From Pseudomonas sp. GD04091 (GTDB lineage Bacteria; Pseudomonadota; Gammaproteobacteria; Pseudomonadales; Pseudomonadaceae), in contig NZ_JAOEBG010000001.1 in assembly GCF_029836165.1 (NCBI RefSeq), positions 372,001-436,000 on the forward strand: a stretch of DNA of 64,000 bases, in the 5' to 3' direction. The notes under the pieces were generated by a model, which saw only the letters and a list, made by a program, of their open reading frames with translations, searched no databases and had not been told where the DNA came from. Position 1 is the stretch's first letter; each line of letters begins with the position of its first letter. The position numbers and the translations under genes are program-made. Below are positions 55,086 through 64,000 of this stretch, piece by piece.

Positions 55086-55164
55086 ATCGCGGGACAAGCC
55101 CGCCCCCACAAAGGCTACACCGCAATCCGGCGCAGGCCTTGTGGGGGCGGGCTTGCCCCGCGAT
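55086..55164. repeat. Inverted pair of REP elements
   Basis: ATCGCGGGACAAGCCCGCCC...GC faces GC...GGGCGGGCTTGCCCCGCGAT between yebC and ruvC. Both genes run on the minus strand, so this is an internal boundary between transcripts. Confidence 0.85.
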
Positions 55165-55184
55165 CAAGCCGATTGCCGAAACGA

Positions 55185-55937
55185 TCAGCCCAACGTTTCC
55201 ATGATCTCATCGGAGATCTGTGCATTGGAGTAGACGTTCTGCACGTCATCCAGGTCCTCGAGCATGTCGATCAGCTTGAGCACCTTCTCCGCGCCGTCCT
55301 TGTCCAGTTCGGCGCTGGTGGTCGGCTGCATCACGATCTCGGCGTCCGAAGCCTTGAAACCAGCCTCTTCGAGCGCATTGCGCACGGCATAGAAGCTGTT
55401 GAACGAGGTGAACACCTCGAAGGAACCGTCGTCGTTGGCCACCACGTCGTCGGCGTCGGCCTCCATCGCGGCCTCCATCAGCACGTCCTCGTCGAGCTTC
55501 AGCTCGGCGGCGAAGCTGATCTGCCCCTTGCGCTCGAACAGGTAGGCCACCGAACCGTCGGTACCGAGGTTGCCACCGCACTTGGTGAAGGCATGACGCA
55601 CGGCGGCGGCGGTACGGTTGCGGTTGTCGGTCATGGCCTCGACCATGATCGCCACACCGCCCGGACCGTAGCCCTCGTAGCTCAGCTCCTCGACGTTGTC
55701 GCTTTCGTTGGTGCCGGCACCGCGGGCCACGGCGCGATCGATGATGTCGCGACTCATGTTGGCACCCAGAGCCTTGTCCAGCGCCAGGCGCAGGCGCGGG
55801 TTGGAGGCCGGATCAGGGCCACCCTGCTTGGCCGCGACGGTCAGTTCGCGGATCCACTTGGTGAAGACCTTGCCTCTCTTGGCATCCTGGCGCTCTTTGC
55901 GGTGCTTGATGTTCGCCCACTTGGAATGACCAGCCAT
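55185..55937 (-). CDS. yebC: YebC/PmpR-family transcriptional regulator
   Basis: A 250-residue protein of the YebC family ([36 protein letters not shown], three-domain fold with acidic patches). P. aeruginosa PmpR represses quorum-sensing genes. Other YebC-family proteins have been linked to translation of proline-rich stretches. It sits between aspS and ruvC as in many gammaproteobacteria. Confidence 0.95.
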   Translation of the reverse strand: MAGHSKWANIKHRKERQDAKRGKVFTKWIRELTVAAKQGGPDPASNPRLRLALDKALGANMSRDIIDRAVARGAGTNESDNVEELSYEGYGPGGVAIMVEAMTDNRNRTAAAVRHAFTKCGGNLGTDGSVAYLFERKGQISFAAELKLDEDVLMEAAMEADADDVVANDDGSFEVFTSFNSFYAVRNALEEAGFKASDAEIVMQPTTSAELDKDGAEKVLKLIDMLEDLDDVQNVYSNAQISDEIMETLG

Positions 55938-56046
55938 AACGACTCCGAATCCTTGAAACAGAAACAGGTTCCGCCCCGAAGGGCGGAACGTGAAGAATCC
56001 TGCGCTTCAAGCGCGGGGCGCCCCGCTACCGGGGCGCCCAGGCCGA

Positions 56047-57822
56047 TTACTCGACCTTGGTCTGCTCGCGCAGACGGATGTGCAGCTCGCGCAGAGCCTT
56101 GGCATCGACCATGCCCGGGGCCTGGGTCATCACGCAAGCGGCGCTCTGGGTTTTCGGGAAGGCGATCACTTCACGGATCGACTGAGCACCGGTCATCAGC
56201 ATGACCAGACGGTCCAGGCCGAAGGCCAGGCCACCGTGAGGCGGTGCACCGAACTTCAGGGCATCGAGCAGGAAGCCGAACTTCTCTTCCTGTTCTTGCG
56301 CCTCGATACCCAGCAGGCGGAAGACCGCTTGCTGCATCTCTTTACGGTGGATACGGATCGAACCGCCACCCAGCTCGGTGCCGTTCAGGACCATGTCGTA
56401 GGCACGCGACAGCGCGGTGGCCGGGTTGGCCTCCAGCTCTTCAGGGGAGCACTTCGGCGCGGTGAACGGGTGGTGCAGCGCGGTGAAGCTGCCGTCTTCG
56501 TTCTCTTCGAACATCGGGAAGTCGACGACCCACATCGGCGCCCACTCGCAGGTCAGCAGCTCGAAGTCGTGGCCCAGGCGGATACGCAGCGCGCCCAGGG
56601 CTTCGCTGACGATCTTGAACTTGTCGGCACCGAAGAACACGATGTCACCATCCACGGCACCAACGCGATCAAGGATGTTGTTGAGGTTGGCCTCGGGGAT
56701 GTTCTTGACGATCGGCGACTGCAGACCCTCGACACCCTTGGCGCGCTCGTTGACCTTGATGTAGGCCAGGCCCTTGGCACCGTAGATGCCGACGAACTTG
56801 GTGTACTCGTCGATCTTGCTGCGCGGCATGCTGGCGCCGCCCGGCAGGCGCAGGGCGGTGACGCGGCATTTCGGATCGTTGGCCGGACCGGCGAAGACCT
56901 TGAAGTCGACATCCTTGAGCTGGTCGGCGACATCGACCAGCTCCAGCGGAATACGCAGGTCCGGCTTGTCGGAACCGTAGCGGCGCATGGCTTCTTCGAA
57001 GGTCATGTGCGGGAACTCACCGAACTCCAGGTCCAGCACTTCCTTGAACAGCTTGCGGATCATGCTTTCGGTCAAGCCCATGATCTCGGACTCGTCGAGG
57101 AAGCTGGTCTCGATGTCGATCTGGGTGAATTCCGGCTGGCGGTCGGCACGCAGGTCTTCGTCGCGGAAGCACTTGGCGATCTGGTAGTAGCGGTCGAAGC
57201 CGGCGACCATCAGCAGCTGCTTGAACAGCTGCGGCGACTGCGGCAGGGCGAAGAAGCTGCCCGCGTGGGTGCGGCTCGGCACCAGGTAGTCGCGCGCGCC
57301 TTCCGGGGTGGCGCGGGTCAGGATCGGCGTCTCGACGTCGAGGAAGCCGTTTTCGTCGAGGAAGCGACGGATGCTGCTGGTGATGCGCGAACGCAGGCGC
57401 AGCTTGTCGGCCATCTCAGGACGACGCAGGTCGATGAAGCGGTAGCGCAGGCGGGTTTCCTCGCCGACGTCGGAGTACTCGTTGAGCGGGAACGGCGGGG
57501 TTTCCGCTTCGTTGAGCACGTTCAGCTGGTAGCCGAGGATCTCGATGGCGCCGGACGCCATGTTGGCGTTTACCGCGCCGTCAGGGCGCTTGCGCACCTT
57601 GCCGGTGATCTGCACGACGTATTCGCTGCGCACACGGTCGGCGGCGGCGAAGGTTTCGGCGCGATCCGGGTCGAACACGACCTGGGCCATGCCTTCACGG
57701 TCACGGATATCGAGGAAGATCACCCCGCCGTGGTCGCGGCGACGATGGACCCAGCCGCAAAGGGTGACTTCCTGGCCGTCCAGGGACTCGTTCAGTTGGC
57801 CGCAATAATGGCTGCGCATCAT
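56047..57822 (-). CDS. aspS: Aspartyl-tRNA synthetase
   Basis: A 591-residue class IIb synthetase: OB-fold anticodon domain (1-105), then class II motif 2 ([20 protein letters not shown]), a GAD insertion domain (~290-420), and motif 3 ([27 protein letters not shown]). Pseudomonas enzymes of this type are often non-discriminating, charging both tRNA-Asp and tRNA-Asn. That is family knowledge, not checked here. Two adjacent ATG codons are possible starts. Confidence 0.96.
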   Translation of the reverse strand: MMRSHYCGQLNESLDGQEVTLCGWVHRRRDHGGVIFLDIRDREGMAQVVFDPDRAETFAAADRVRSEYVVQITGKVRKRPDGAVNANMASGAIEILGYQLNVLNEAETPPFPLNEYSDVGEETRLRYRFIDLRRPEMADKLRLRSRITSSIRRFLDENGFLDVETPILTRATPEGARDYLVPSRTHAGSFFALPQSPQLFKQLLMVAGFDRYYQIAKCFRDEDLRADRQPEFTQIDIETSFLDESEIMGLTESMIRKLFKEVLDLEFGEFPHMTFEEAMRRYGSDKPDLRIPLELVDVADQLKDVDFKVFAGPANDPKCRVTALRLPGGASMPRSKIDEYTKFVGIYGAKGLAYIKVNERAKGVEGLQSPIVKNIPEANLNNILDRVGAVDGDIVFFGADKFKIVSEALGALRIRLGHDFELLTCEWAPMWVVDFPMFEENEDGSFTALHHPFTAPKCSPEELEANPATALSRAYDMVLNGTELGGGSIRIHRKEMQQAVFRLLGIEAQEQEEKFGFLLDALKFGAPPHGGLAFGLDRLVMLMTGAQSIREVIAFPKTQSAACVMTQAPGMVDAKALRELHIRLREQTKVE

Positions 57823-57916
57823 GATCGTGGTTTCGCTTCTCGTGATTCGTGTATTCGGTGGAGGTCTTCGCCGCCCAAGGGGCTAATACTGCAAGACCTG
57901 GTCGGTGCAATTCAAC

Positions 57917-58138
57917 TCAGTCGGCCTTGTCGCCGCCTGCCAGATTCTTTTTCGCCCCGGTTTTGAAGTCGGTCTCGTACCAGCCGTTGCCGCTCAGGCG
58001 GAAGCCGGGGACCGACAGCTGCTTCTTCAATGCCGGCGCCTGGCACGCCGGGCAATCGGTCAGCGGCGCGGCACTGATCTTCTGCAACACCTCCATCCGG
58101 TGATCGCAGGATGCACATTGATAGTCGTAAAGGGGCAT
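57917..58138 (-). CDS. FmdB-family zinc-ribbon protein
   Basis: A 73-residue protein with an N-terminal zinc ribbon made of two CxxC pairs (YQCASCDHRM and DCPACQAP), then VPGFRLSGNGWYETDFKTGAKKN, the conserved tail of the FmdB/regulatory-protein family. The function of the family is not established. It lies 94 bases upstream of aspS on the same strand and is commonly linked to it in Pseudomonas. Confidence 0.88.
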   Translation of the reverse strand: MPLYDYQCASCDHRMEVLQKISAAPLTDCPACQAPALKKQLSVPGFRLSGNGWYETDFKTGAKKNLAGGDKAD

Positions 58139-58231
58139 GGGTGTTTCTCGTCAACCACATCGCACGCTGCCCAGGGCAGCAAAGAGCGGGATTATATATG
58201 GTTAAGGAGTGCAGTGCAGCCCGCTGGGCGG

Positions 58232-58573
58232 TCAATGCGCATCCGGCACATCCTGCAGCCAGTTCACGCAGATGACCCGGACAAGGCCGCTGAAATTCCT
58301 CACGCCGCCATGGCGCAGGTGCACTTCACGATCCACATAGGACAGCACGGCGCTCACCGAGCAATGATTGGCTTCGGCGATGCGCTCCAGGATCCGCCAG
58401 TACACCGCCTCCAGGCGCAGGCAGGTGGCGAAACCGTTGAGACGCACCGACCGCGAGACAGGCCCGGCCTGATCCATGTCGAAATCGTGCCTGAAGGGAT
58501 CCATGCGGGGCCTCCCCGCCCACAGCCCCTGCCTGGCATTGCCGCCGTTGATACCTTGTGCCACGTACGCCAT
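58232..58573 (-). CDS. Ribbon-helix-helix domain protein
   Basis: A protein of 113 residues if the ATG at 58573 is used (GGAG 8 bases upstream), or 90 from 58504 (GGAGG about 7 bases upstream). Both sites are good and I cannot decide. The conserved part is [51 protein letters not shown], which fits the RHH_4-type ribbon-helix-helix group: a DNA-contacting strand followed by two helices. Possibly a small DNA-binding regulator. No partner gene is evident. Confidence 0.72.
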   Translation of the reverse strand: MAYVAQGINGGNARQGLWAGRPRMDPFRHDFDMDQAGPVSRSVRLNGFATCLRLEAVYWRILERIAEANHCSVSAVLSYVDREVHLRHGGVRNFSGLVRVICVNWLQDVPDAH

Positions 58574-58691
58574 CGCTTCGCTCCATCGTCACGAAATTCC
58601 CCCACTCACTCCTGCGAGCGGAATCAATGACGCCCATGAAGCCGCGAAACGACCTCGCGGAGCAGCGGCAAAGCCTTCCCCGCAAATGACC

Positions 58692-58721
58692 GGGCCCGAC
58701 CACGCAAACGTGGCCGGGCCC
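58692..58721 (-). terminator. Terminator of dps
   Basis: GGGCCCG-CCACG and CGTGG-CGGGCCC form a long GC stem around CAAA, 37 bases past the dps stop. There is no T run, so its mode of action is uncertain. Confidence 0.6.
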
Positions 58722-58757
58722 AACCTGAAAGCCTTTACGATGGATAGCTGCCGACCA

Positions 58758-59228
58758 TTACTCTTCGAGCAGAACGCGCAACATCCAGGCAGTCTTCTCA
58801 TGCACTTGCATGCGCTGGGTCAGCAAATCGGCAGTCGGTTCATCACTGACCTTGTCCACCACCGGGAAGATGCTGCGCGCCGTACGTACCACCGCCTGCT
58901 GCCCCTCGACCAGTTGACGAATCATCTCGTCCGCCGCTGGCACTCCCTCCTCCTCCTTGATCGAGGAGTGGCGAGCATAGTAGGCGTAAGCGCCCGGCGC
59001 CGGAAAACCCAGTGCGCGAATACGCTCGGCAATGGAGTCGACCGCCAGGGCCAACTCGTTGTATTGCTCCTCGAACATCAGGTGCAAGGTACGGAACGAT
59101 GGGCCTTTGACGTTCCAATGGAAGCTATGGGTTTTCAGATACAGCACATAGGTATCCGACAACAGACGGGACAGCCCATCGGCGATGGACTTGCGATCTT
59201 CTTCACTGATACCGATATCGATTGCCAT
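58758..59228 (-). CDS. dps: Dps-family DNA-binding ferritin-like protein
   Basis: A 156-residue four-helix protein. The inter-subunit ferroxidase site is visible in [13 protein letters not shown] and [25 protein letters not shown]. It stores iron with hydrogen peroxide as oxidant and protects DNA in stationary phase or stress. GGGGA is 6 bases before the ATG; the 27 codons open upstream are not family sequence. Single-gene unit with its own terminator-like hairpin. Confidence 0.93.
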   Translation of the reverse strand: MAIDIGISEEDRKSIADGLSRLLSDTYVLYLKTHSFHWNVKGPSFRTLHLMFEEQYNELALAVDSIAERIRALGFPAPGAYAYYARHSSIKEEEGVPAADEMIRQLVEGQQAVVRTARSIFPVVDKVSDEPTADLLTQRMQVHEKTAWMLRVLLEE

Positions 59229-59507
59229 GAAGTTCCCCTTTCCATAAGGCTTGATAACCAAGCGGGCACGGCAACTGTAACAAGAGTTACCGTCCAGCGC
59301 ATGCGACATGAGGCCGTACCGGTGACCACCTGGAGCGCACAGTTTGAGAACCCTCTGCCTTTGCTGTTAAATAGGCAGGGTGCCACCCGTGCGGATTGTC
59401 AGTGCCGGGTGCATAGGCTGGTCCGTCACGTTTTCGCGCTTACACCTCATGCGCACCGTGCGACCAGCTCATCCTGTGATCGGCCTTATCAATGTGAGCC
59501 AAACCAA

Positions 59508-60101
59508 ATGTTCAAGATCGTCCATCTGGTGACGGGCGTGGCGGCTTTGCTGCTATCGCTCATACCCAGTCTGAAAACTGACGCGACACCTTTCCTCCAA
59601 CAACCAGAAGCCGTCTACCTGGCGCTGCTTGGCCTGCTGAACCTGGTGCTGGCCCCCGTCCTGCCGCAGTACTACAAGGGCATGCGCCAGCAACTGCAAC
59701 GCGCCAGCAGCATCCTGCTGGTCGTGGCCGTGATCCTGCAGACCCTCACCCTGCTGGCCCGTCCAGAGCTGGGCAACCTGCCAGCACTGGCCTGCGCCAC
59801 GCTGGCCAGCGCCCTGCACCTGATCGCCGGTTTCGTCCGTGGCACGCGAAAGGCCCGAACCGGCCTCGGCACCACGCCGGATGGTGGCAAGCGCGATACC
59901 GGCACGGTGAAGTGGTTCAACACCTCCAAGGGCTTCGGCTTCATCTCCCGCGACTCCGGCGACGATATCTTCGTGCACTTTCGCGCCATCCGCGGCGAGG
60001 GCCATCGCGTCCTGGTCGAGGGACAACGCGTGGAGTTCTCGGTAATGCACCGCGACAAGGGCCTGCAGGCCGAAGACGTGGTCGCGGTCTCGCGCCGCTG
60101 A
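59508..60101 (+). CDS. Membrane protein fused to a C-terminal cold-shock domain
   Basis: A 197-residue protein. The first ~115 residues hold about four hydrophobic segments (for example [21 protein letters not shown] and [19 protein letters not shown]). A short basic linker ([20 protein letters not shown]) leads to a complete cold-shock domain, [31 protein letters not shown]. Both RNA-binding motifs RNP1 (KGFGFI) and RNP2 (IFVHF) are intact. It would tether a nucleic-acid-binding domain to the inner membrane. The ribosome site is weak. Such fusions occur in Pseudomonas; role unknown. Confidence 0.82.
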   Translation: MFKIVHLVTGVAALLLSLIPSLKTDATPFLQQPEAVYLALLGLLNLVLAPVLPQYYKGMRQQLQRASSILLVVAVILQTLTLLARPELGNLPALACATLASALHLIAGFVRGTRKARTGLGTTPDGGKRDTGTVKWFNTSKGFGFISRDSGDDIFVHFRAIRGEGHRVLVEGQRVEFSVMHRDKGLQAEDVVAVSRR

Positions 60102-60121
60102 CCACCTCGCCTCCGCCGCCC

Positions 60122-60334
60122 TCAGTAATGAGGCGGCGGTGGCTCCTCCCCTCCCCCCGCGTACTGGCCGAGCATCTCTTCGTGACGCTTGATCAGCTCG
60201 GCCATCTGCAGCTGCAGACGCTCGATCATCCGATGCTGCTCGACCACCACATCGTTGAGCGCCTGAATGGTGTCATCCTGGAAAGCCTGACGGGTTTCCA
60301 GCTCGGTGATACGCAATTCCAATTCCTGCGACAC
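60122..60334 (-). CDS. slyX: SlyX-family protein
   Basis: A 70-residue coiled-coil protein ([44 protein letters not shown]) ending in a PPPPHY tail, the hallmark of SlyX. Function unknown. Its start is two bases after the stop of the HIT gene, so the two form one unit. Confidence 0.93.
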   Translation of the reverse strand: MSQELELRITELETRQAFQDDTIQALNDVVVEQHRMIERLQLQMAELIKRHEEMLGQYAGGGEEPPPPHY

Positions 60335-60336
60335 GT

Positions 60337-60756
60337 TCAGACCTCCTGGAAGCTCTCACCAAGCAGTGCACGCATCCGCAGACGGATACCTTCCACCTGC
60401 TCGGGCGAGTAGTCGACAGCCTGCACCTTGCCCCACACAGGTGCAGGCCAGGCCGCATCGCCATGGCGACGCACGATCACATGCATGTGCAGTTGGCTGA
60501 CCACATTCCCGAGGGTTGCGACATTCATCTTGTCAGCGGCGAAGGCATCTTTCAGCGCCTCGGCCAGTGCGGCCGTCTCCGTCCACAGCTGCTGCTGGTC
60601 AGCCTCATCGAGCTCGAACACCTCGCTGACATCGGCACGGCGCGGCACCAGAATGAACCAGGGATAGTTGGCATCCTTGCTCAACAGCAGGCGGCACAGC
60701 GGCAGATCGCCCAGAACCAGGGAGTCCTGTTGCAGGCGCGAATCGAGGGTGAACAC
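60337..60756 (-). CDS. HIT-family nucleotide-binding protein
   Basis: A 139-residue protein starting at a GTG with a perfect AAGGAGG 6 bases upstream, which decides the start; the frame is open well before it. The histidine-triad region is [20 protein letters not shown] (HxHx with the third position hydrophobic rather than His). Members are nucleotide hydrolases or transferases (HINT/Fhit-like). The missing third triad histidine is typical of the subgroup found beside slyX. Confidence 0.88.
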   Translation of the reverse strand: MFTLDSRLQQDSLVLGDLPLCRLLLSKDANYPWFILVPRRADVSEVFELDEADQQQLWTETAALAEALKDAFAADKMNVATLGNVVSQLHMHVIVRRHGDAAWPAPVWGKVQAVDYSPEQVEGIRLRMRALLGESFQEV

Positions 60757-61515
60757 GGCAAACCTCCTTAACAGCGAACAGCCCGCCCACTCGGGCGGAT
60801 ACAGGCGCGCAGGATACCCCGCTTCCTCCATCGCCACACGCCCCATTCAGGGAAACTGCGCTTGTGGCACGCAACTGACGGGGCTGTCGCCCCGCTTCGG
60901 TAACACTGCGCTACTTTTCGCACCATAATGATGCCGCCTCCAATCCCGCCACCACACTTGCGTCACATAAAACAGCCAGGATCAACAGTGGCCGGTAACA
61001 CCTTGACTTTGAAGGCAGCCTCGCTCGGTTTAACGCCATCATCGAGCTACACCACAGAAAGCACGCCGCGCCCCGTATTTACGGCGGTTTCGCCGCACAG
61101 AGCGGTGAAATGTGAAAATTTCATCAGCTGTTCGCGATTTTGAGCACGCTTGTTGCTTTCTCTACACGCCAAGTCGGCACGACCCCTGCATTGCAGGGCA
61201 AGCGCGACAAATAACAACAGCGGCATCGGATAACCAGGGAGTTTCACAAGCCGTACTTTGTATTTATACATTCATGACGGTTTCGAGACAGCGCTGGTGT
61301 TGTGCGCCCTATTAAAACAGGGCGTGATTTGCGACATGGAAATAACCAACAGCGACATGGCCATAAAGTTACCGAAAGGTTGTTTACGGCCATATCGCCA
61401 AGAATAGTCTGCGTGATATAAATTTTCGCCGACATAACAAGAAAGAGCTGCCCCTATAACTAAATACATCCGGGTGCAGCGGTACTCTTCCTAAAAACCA
61501 AAGGAGCAAATCACG
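60757..61515. other. Long gap upstream of the OprD-type porin
   Basis: About 760 bases between divergent genes. It shows an AT-rich segment (61100-61480) with two small dyads, CCCTGCATTGCAGGG (61184-61198) and CGCCCT/AGGGCG (61305-61324). These may belong to a long porin leader or regulator sites. No coding region is convincing. Confidence 0.5.
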
Positions 61516-62796
61516 ATGCGCGTGATGAAGTGGAGCATGATCGCCCTGGCCGTCGCGGCGGGCACTTCGCAGATGGCTGTCGCCTCTTCGCAGGATGAAT
61601 CCAAGGGTTTCGTCGAAGACAGCAAACTCAACGTCAAGACCCGGATGCTGTATTTCAGCCGTGATTTCCGCAACAACGAACGGGATGAAGACGGCAACCG
61701 CCAGAGCCGCGTGGAAGAAACCGGCCTGGGCTTCCTCGGCACCTTCGAGTCGGGCTTCACCCAGGGCACCGTGGGCGTGGGTATCGACGCCATCGGCATG
61801 CTCGGCCTGAAACTGGACAGCGGCAAAGGCCGCGCCGGTACCGGCCTGTTCCCGCAGGGCTCCGACGGCCGCTCGCAGGATGACTACTCCGAAGGCGGCG
61901 CCGCCATCAAGTTCCGTGTCTCCGACACCGTGCTGAAGGTCGGCAACCAGTTCACCGCCCTGCCCGTATTCGCCACCGACGACAGCCGCCTGCTGCCGGA
62001 AGTCGCCGAAGGCGCGCTGATCACCAGCAATGAAATCAAGGGCCTGACCCTGCACGCCGGCCGTTTCACCGGGATGAACGCCCAGGCCCAGACCTACCGT
62101 GACAGCCTGCACCTGACCGAGGCGGATGTCGTCGGCGGCACTTACGCCTTCACCGACAGCCTGTCCACCAGCCTGTACTACTCGAAGGTCGAGGACTACT
62201 GGCGCAAGTACTACGCCAACGTCAACTGGGCGCTGCCGATCTCCGACAAGCAAGGCCTGGTGTTCGACTTCAACATCTATGACACCAAGAGCGACGGCGC
62301 CGCCAAGGTCAAGGCGTTCGACGGCGACAAGCTGGACAACCGTGCCTTCAGCCTTTCGGCCGCCTACAACATCGGCGCCCACACCTTCACCCTGGCCTAC
62401 CAGAAGGTCACCGGTGACGGCGACTACGCATACGGCGTGGACGGTGGCGGCACCGTGTTCCTGGCCAACTCCATCGCTCGTTCCGACTTCAACGCCGAAG
62501 ACGAGAAGTCCTGGCAGGCGCGGTACGACCTGAACTTCGCCGAGTTCGGCATTCCGGGCCTGACCTTCATGACCCGCTACGCCCGCGGTAGCGACGCCAA
62601 CGTCGCCGGCACCAACAACGGCAAGGAATGGGAACGCGACATCGACATCAAGTACGTGCTCCAGGAAGGCCCGGCCAAAGACCTGAGCTTCCGCGTGCGT
62701 CAGGCCACCTACCGCTCCGCCGACGGCGTCTACTATGGCTCCCCGTCGCTGGACGAGCTGCGCCTGATCGTCGAGTACCCGCTGAGCATCCTGTAA
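61516..62796 (+). CDS. OprD-family outer-membrane porin
   Basis: A 426-residue precursor: signal peptide to about residue 24 (VAVASS region), then an 18-stranded beta-barrel with the OprD-family opening GFVEDSKLNVKTRMLYFSRDFRN and the ending DLSFRVRQATYRSADGVYYGSPSLDELRLIVEYPLSIL. OprD/Opd porins pass small carboxylates or basic amino acids; the subclass cannot be fixed by eye. AAAGGAG lies 9 bases before the ATG. A hairpin terminator follows. A single-gene unit with an unusually long upstream gap. Confidence 0.9.
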   Translation: MRVMKWSMIALAVAAGTSQMAVASSQDESKGFVEDSKLNVKTRMLYFSRDFRNNERDEDGNRQSRVEETGLGFLGTFESGFTQGTVGVGIDAIGMLGLKLDSGKGRAGTGLFPQGSDGRSQDDYSEGGAAIKFRVSDTVLKVGNQFTALPVFATDDSRLLPEVAEGALITSNEIKGLTLHAGRFTGMNAQAQTYRDSLHLTEADVVGGTYAFTDSLSTSLYYSKVEDYWRKYYANVNWALPISDKQGLVFDFNIYDTKSDGAAKVKAFDGDKLDNRAFSLSAAYNIGAHTFTLAYQKVTGDGDYAYGVDGGGTVFLANSIARSDFNAEDEKSWQARYDLNFAEFGIPGLTFMTRYARGSDANVAGTNNGKEWERDIDIKYVLQEGPAKDLSFRVRQATYRSADGVYYGSPSLDELRLIVEYPLSIL

Positions 62797-62827
62797 GCCT
62801 GCGCTTGCATCGCCACGCGAATGAGGA

Positions 62828-62851
62828 AGCCCGGCAAACGCCGGGCTTTTT
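62828..62851 (+). terminator. Terminator of the OprD-type porin
   Basis: AGCCCGGC and GCCGGGCT around AAAC, followed by TTTTT. Confidence 0.9.
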
Positions 62852-62953
62852 CTTGGCTGACAGAATCGCCTGCTTGCTGCATTCTGTACGCTTTCGTTTC
62901 GCCCCCGTACAATGCGGGGTCATTTCACTTTCAGGCATTCGACACGGCTCCCC

Positions 62954-64000
62954 ATGCGCACCAGTCAATACTTGCTCGCCACCCAGAAAGAAACCCCGGC
63001 CGATGCAGTGGTCATCAGCCACCAGCTCATGCTGCGTGCCGGCATGATCCGCAAGCTGGCCTCTGGCCTCTACACCTGGCTGCCGATGGGCCTGCGGGTG
63101 ATGCGCAAGGTCGAGGCCGTGGTCCGCGAGGAAATGAACGCCGCTGGCGCGCTCGAAGTATTGATGCCGAGCATCCAACCCGCCGAACTGTGGCAGGAGT
63201 CCGGTCGCTGGGAGCAGTACGGCCCTGAACTGCTGCGCCTGAAGGACCGCCATCAGCGCGATTTCTGCGTCGGTCCGACCCACGAGGAAGTGATCACCGA
63301 CCTGGCCCGCAACGAGCTGTCCAGCTACAAGCAGCTGCCACTGAACATGTACCAGATCCAGACCAAGTTCCGTGACGAGATCCGTCCGCGCTTCGGCCTG
63401 ATGCGCGGCCGCGAATTCATCATGAAGGACGCCTACTCCTTCCATGCCGACCAGGCTTCCCTGCAGGAAACCTACGATCGCATGCACCTGGCGTACTCCA
63501 ACATCTTCACCCGCCTGGGCCTGGACTTCCGTCCGGTGCAGGCCGACACCGGCTCGATCGGTGGCAGCTACTCCCACGAGTTCCACGTGCTCGCCTCCTC
63601 GGGCGAGGACGACGTGATCTTCAGCGACTCCTCCGACTACGCCGCCAATATCGAGAAGGCCGAGGCCATCCCACGTGAAACCGTGCGCCCGGCTCCGACC
63701 GAGGAGCTGCGCCTGGTCGACACGCCGGATGCCAAGACCATCGCCCAGCTGGTGGAAAACTACGGCCTGGCGATCGAGAAGACCGTCAAGACCCTGATCG
63801 TGCACGGCGCCGAAGAAGGCAAGCTGGTCGCGCTGATCGTCCGTGGCGACCACGAGCTCAACGAAATCAAGGCCGCCAAGCTGGAGCAGGTCGCCGACCC
63901 GCTGGTCATGGCTTCCGACGCCGAGCTGCGCGCCGCCATTGGTGCCGGCGCCGGCTCCCTCGGCCCGCTGAACCTGCCGCTGGAATGCGTCATCGATCGC
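62954..64000 (+). CDS. proS: Prolyl-tRNA synthetase, 5' part
   Basis: The first 349 codons of a class II synthetase; the gene runs off the window. [44 protein letters not shown] is the usual bacterial start, motif 2 is in [26 protein letters not shown], and the YbaK-like editing (INS) domain begins around residue 225 ([14 protein letters not shown] and on). No ribosome site is obvious before the ATG. Charges tRNA-Pro and clears mischarged alanine. Confidence 0.96.
   Translation, partial: MRTSQYLLATQKETPADAVVISHQLMLRAGMIRKLASGLYTWLPMGLRVMRKVEAVVREEMNAAGALEVLMPSIQPAELWQESGRWEQYGPELLRLKDRHQRDFCVGPTHEEVITDLARNELSSYKQLPLNMYQIQTKFRDEIRPRFGLMRGREFIMKDAYSFHADQASLQETYDRMHLAYSNIFTRLGLDFRPVQADTGSIGGSYSHEFHVLASSGEDDVIFSDSSDYAANIEKAEAIPRETVRPAPTEELRLVDTPDAKTIAQLVENYGLAIEKTVKTLIVHGAEEGKLVALIVRGDHELNEIKAAKLEQVADPLVMASDAELRAAIGAGAGSLGPLNLPLECVIDR

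Noticed and set aside
55990..57966. 658-codon plus-strand frame opposite aspS
   Set aside because: Antisense shadow of a conserved synthetase.
58692..58721. Riboswitch or sRNA hairpin after dps
   Set aside because: A simple GC stem between genes; transcription end is the simpler reading.

Overview
The window is chromosomal DNA of a Pseudomonas from the P. putida group. It is GC-rich, carries many REP-type extragenic palindromes, and the gene order from the hydroxyproline genes through mqo, purC, bamC, dapA, gcvR, bcp, nadA, mcpU, queCE, tol-pal, ruvABC, aspS, dps and an OprD-type porin to proS matches what I remember of P. putida KT2440. One compact island at 18420-27204 is clearly foreign: AT-rich, different codon use, bounded by an exact 18-bp direct repeat made from the 3' end of a tRNA-Ser gene.

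Layout. 1-7684: the 3' end of a LysR gene, a PAS-AraC regulator and a same-direction run of permease, 4-hydroxyproline 2-epimerase, pyrroline-4-hydroxy-2-carboxylate deaminase, alpha-ketoglutarate semialdehyde dehydrogenase and D-hydroxyproline oxidase. Together these convert trans-4-hydroxy-L-proline to 2-oxoglutarate. 7831-9309: a XenA-type ene-reductase divergent from an ArsR-family repressor over a clear operator-like dyad. 9531-11684: malate:quinone oxidoreductase and a small DUF4223-type lipoprotein. 12035-18283: a MexEF-like RND pump with a small secreted protein and no outer-membrane channel gene, then an AhpD-like protein divergent from a LysR regulator.

18420-27204: the island. It encodes a tyrosine integrase, a MobV/Pre-like relaxase preceded by an oriT-like nested hairpin, a ColE2-family Rep protein with a ColE2-like origin directly downstream and a predicted antisense RNA in the rep leader, an unknown 128-residue protein flanked by repeated 26-bp dyads, and a two-gene restriction-modification system whose endonuclease closely resembles NgoMIV (GCCGGC). 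The most economical reading is a mobilizable ColE2-type plasmid that has gained a tRNA-targeting integrase and sits in the chromosome. This is the most unusual feature of the window.

27188-36601: tRNA-Ser(CGA), then the purC / metallo-hydrolase / bamC / dapA block divergent from gcvR-bcp, then a PerM-type permease and TusA-family protein divergent from a BepA-like protease, and nadA. 36602-45583: a DUF945 protein, an APC permease with the polyamine-type chemoreceptor McpU, and a second APC permease with a PuuB-like FAD oxidase; this looks like an amine uptake, sensing and oxidation neighbourhood. 45655-55937: tRNA-Lys, queC-queE, cpoB-pal-tolB-tolA-tolR-tolQ-ybgC, ruvB-ruvA-ruvC and yebC, all on the minus strand. 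56047-64000: aspS, an FmdB-type zinc ribbon, a ribbon-helix-helix protein, dps, a membrane/cold-shock fusion, slyX, a HIT protein, an OprD porin and the 5' part of proS.

Calls rest on reading the sequence and on recalled family motifs; no database search was run. Start codons were chosen from Shine-Dalgarno spacing and family length, and doubtful ones are flagged.
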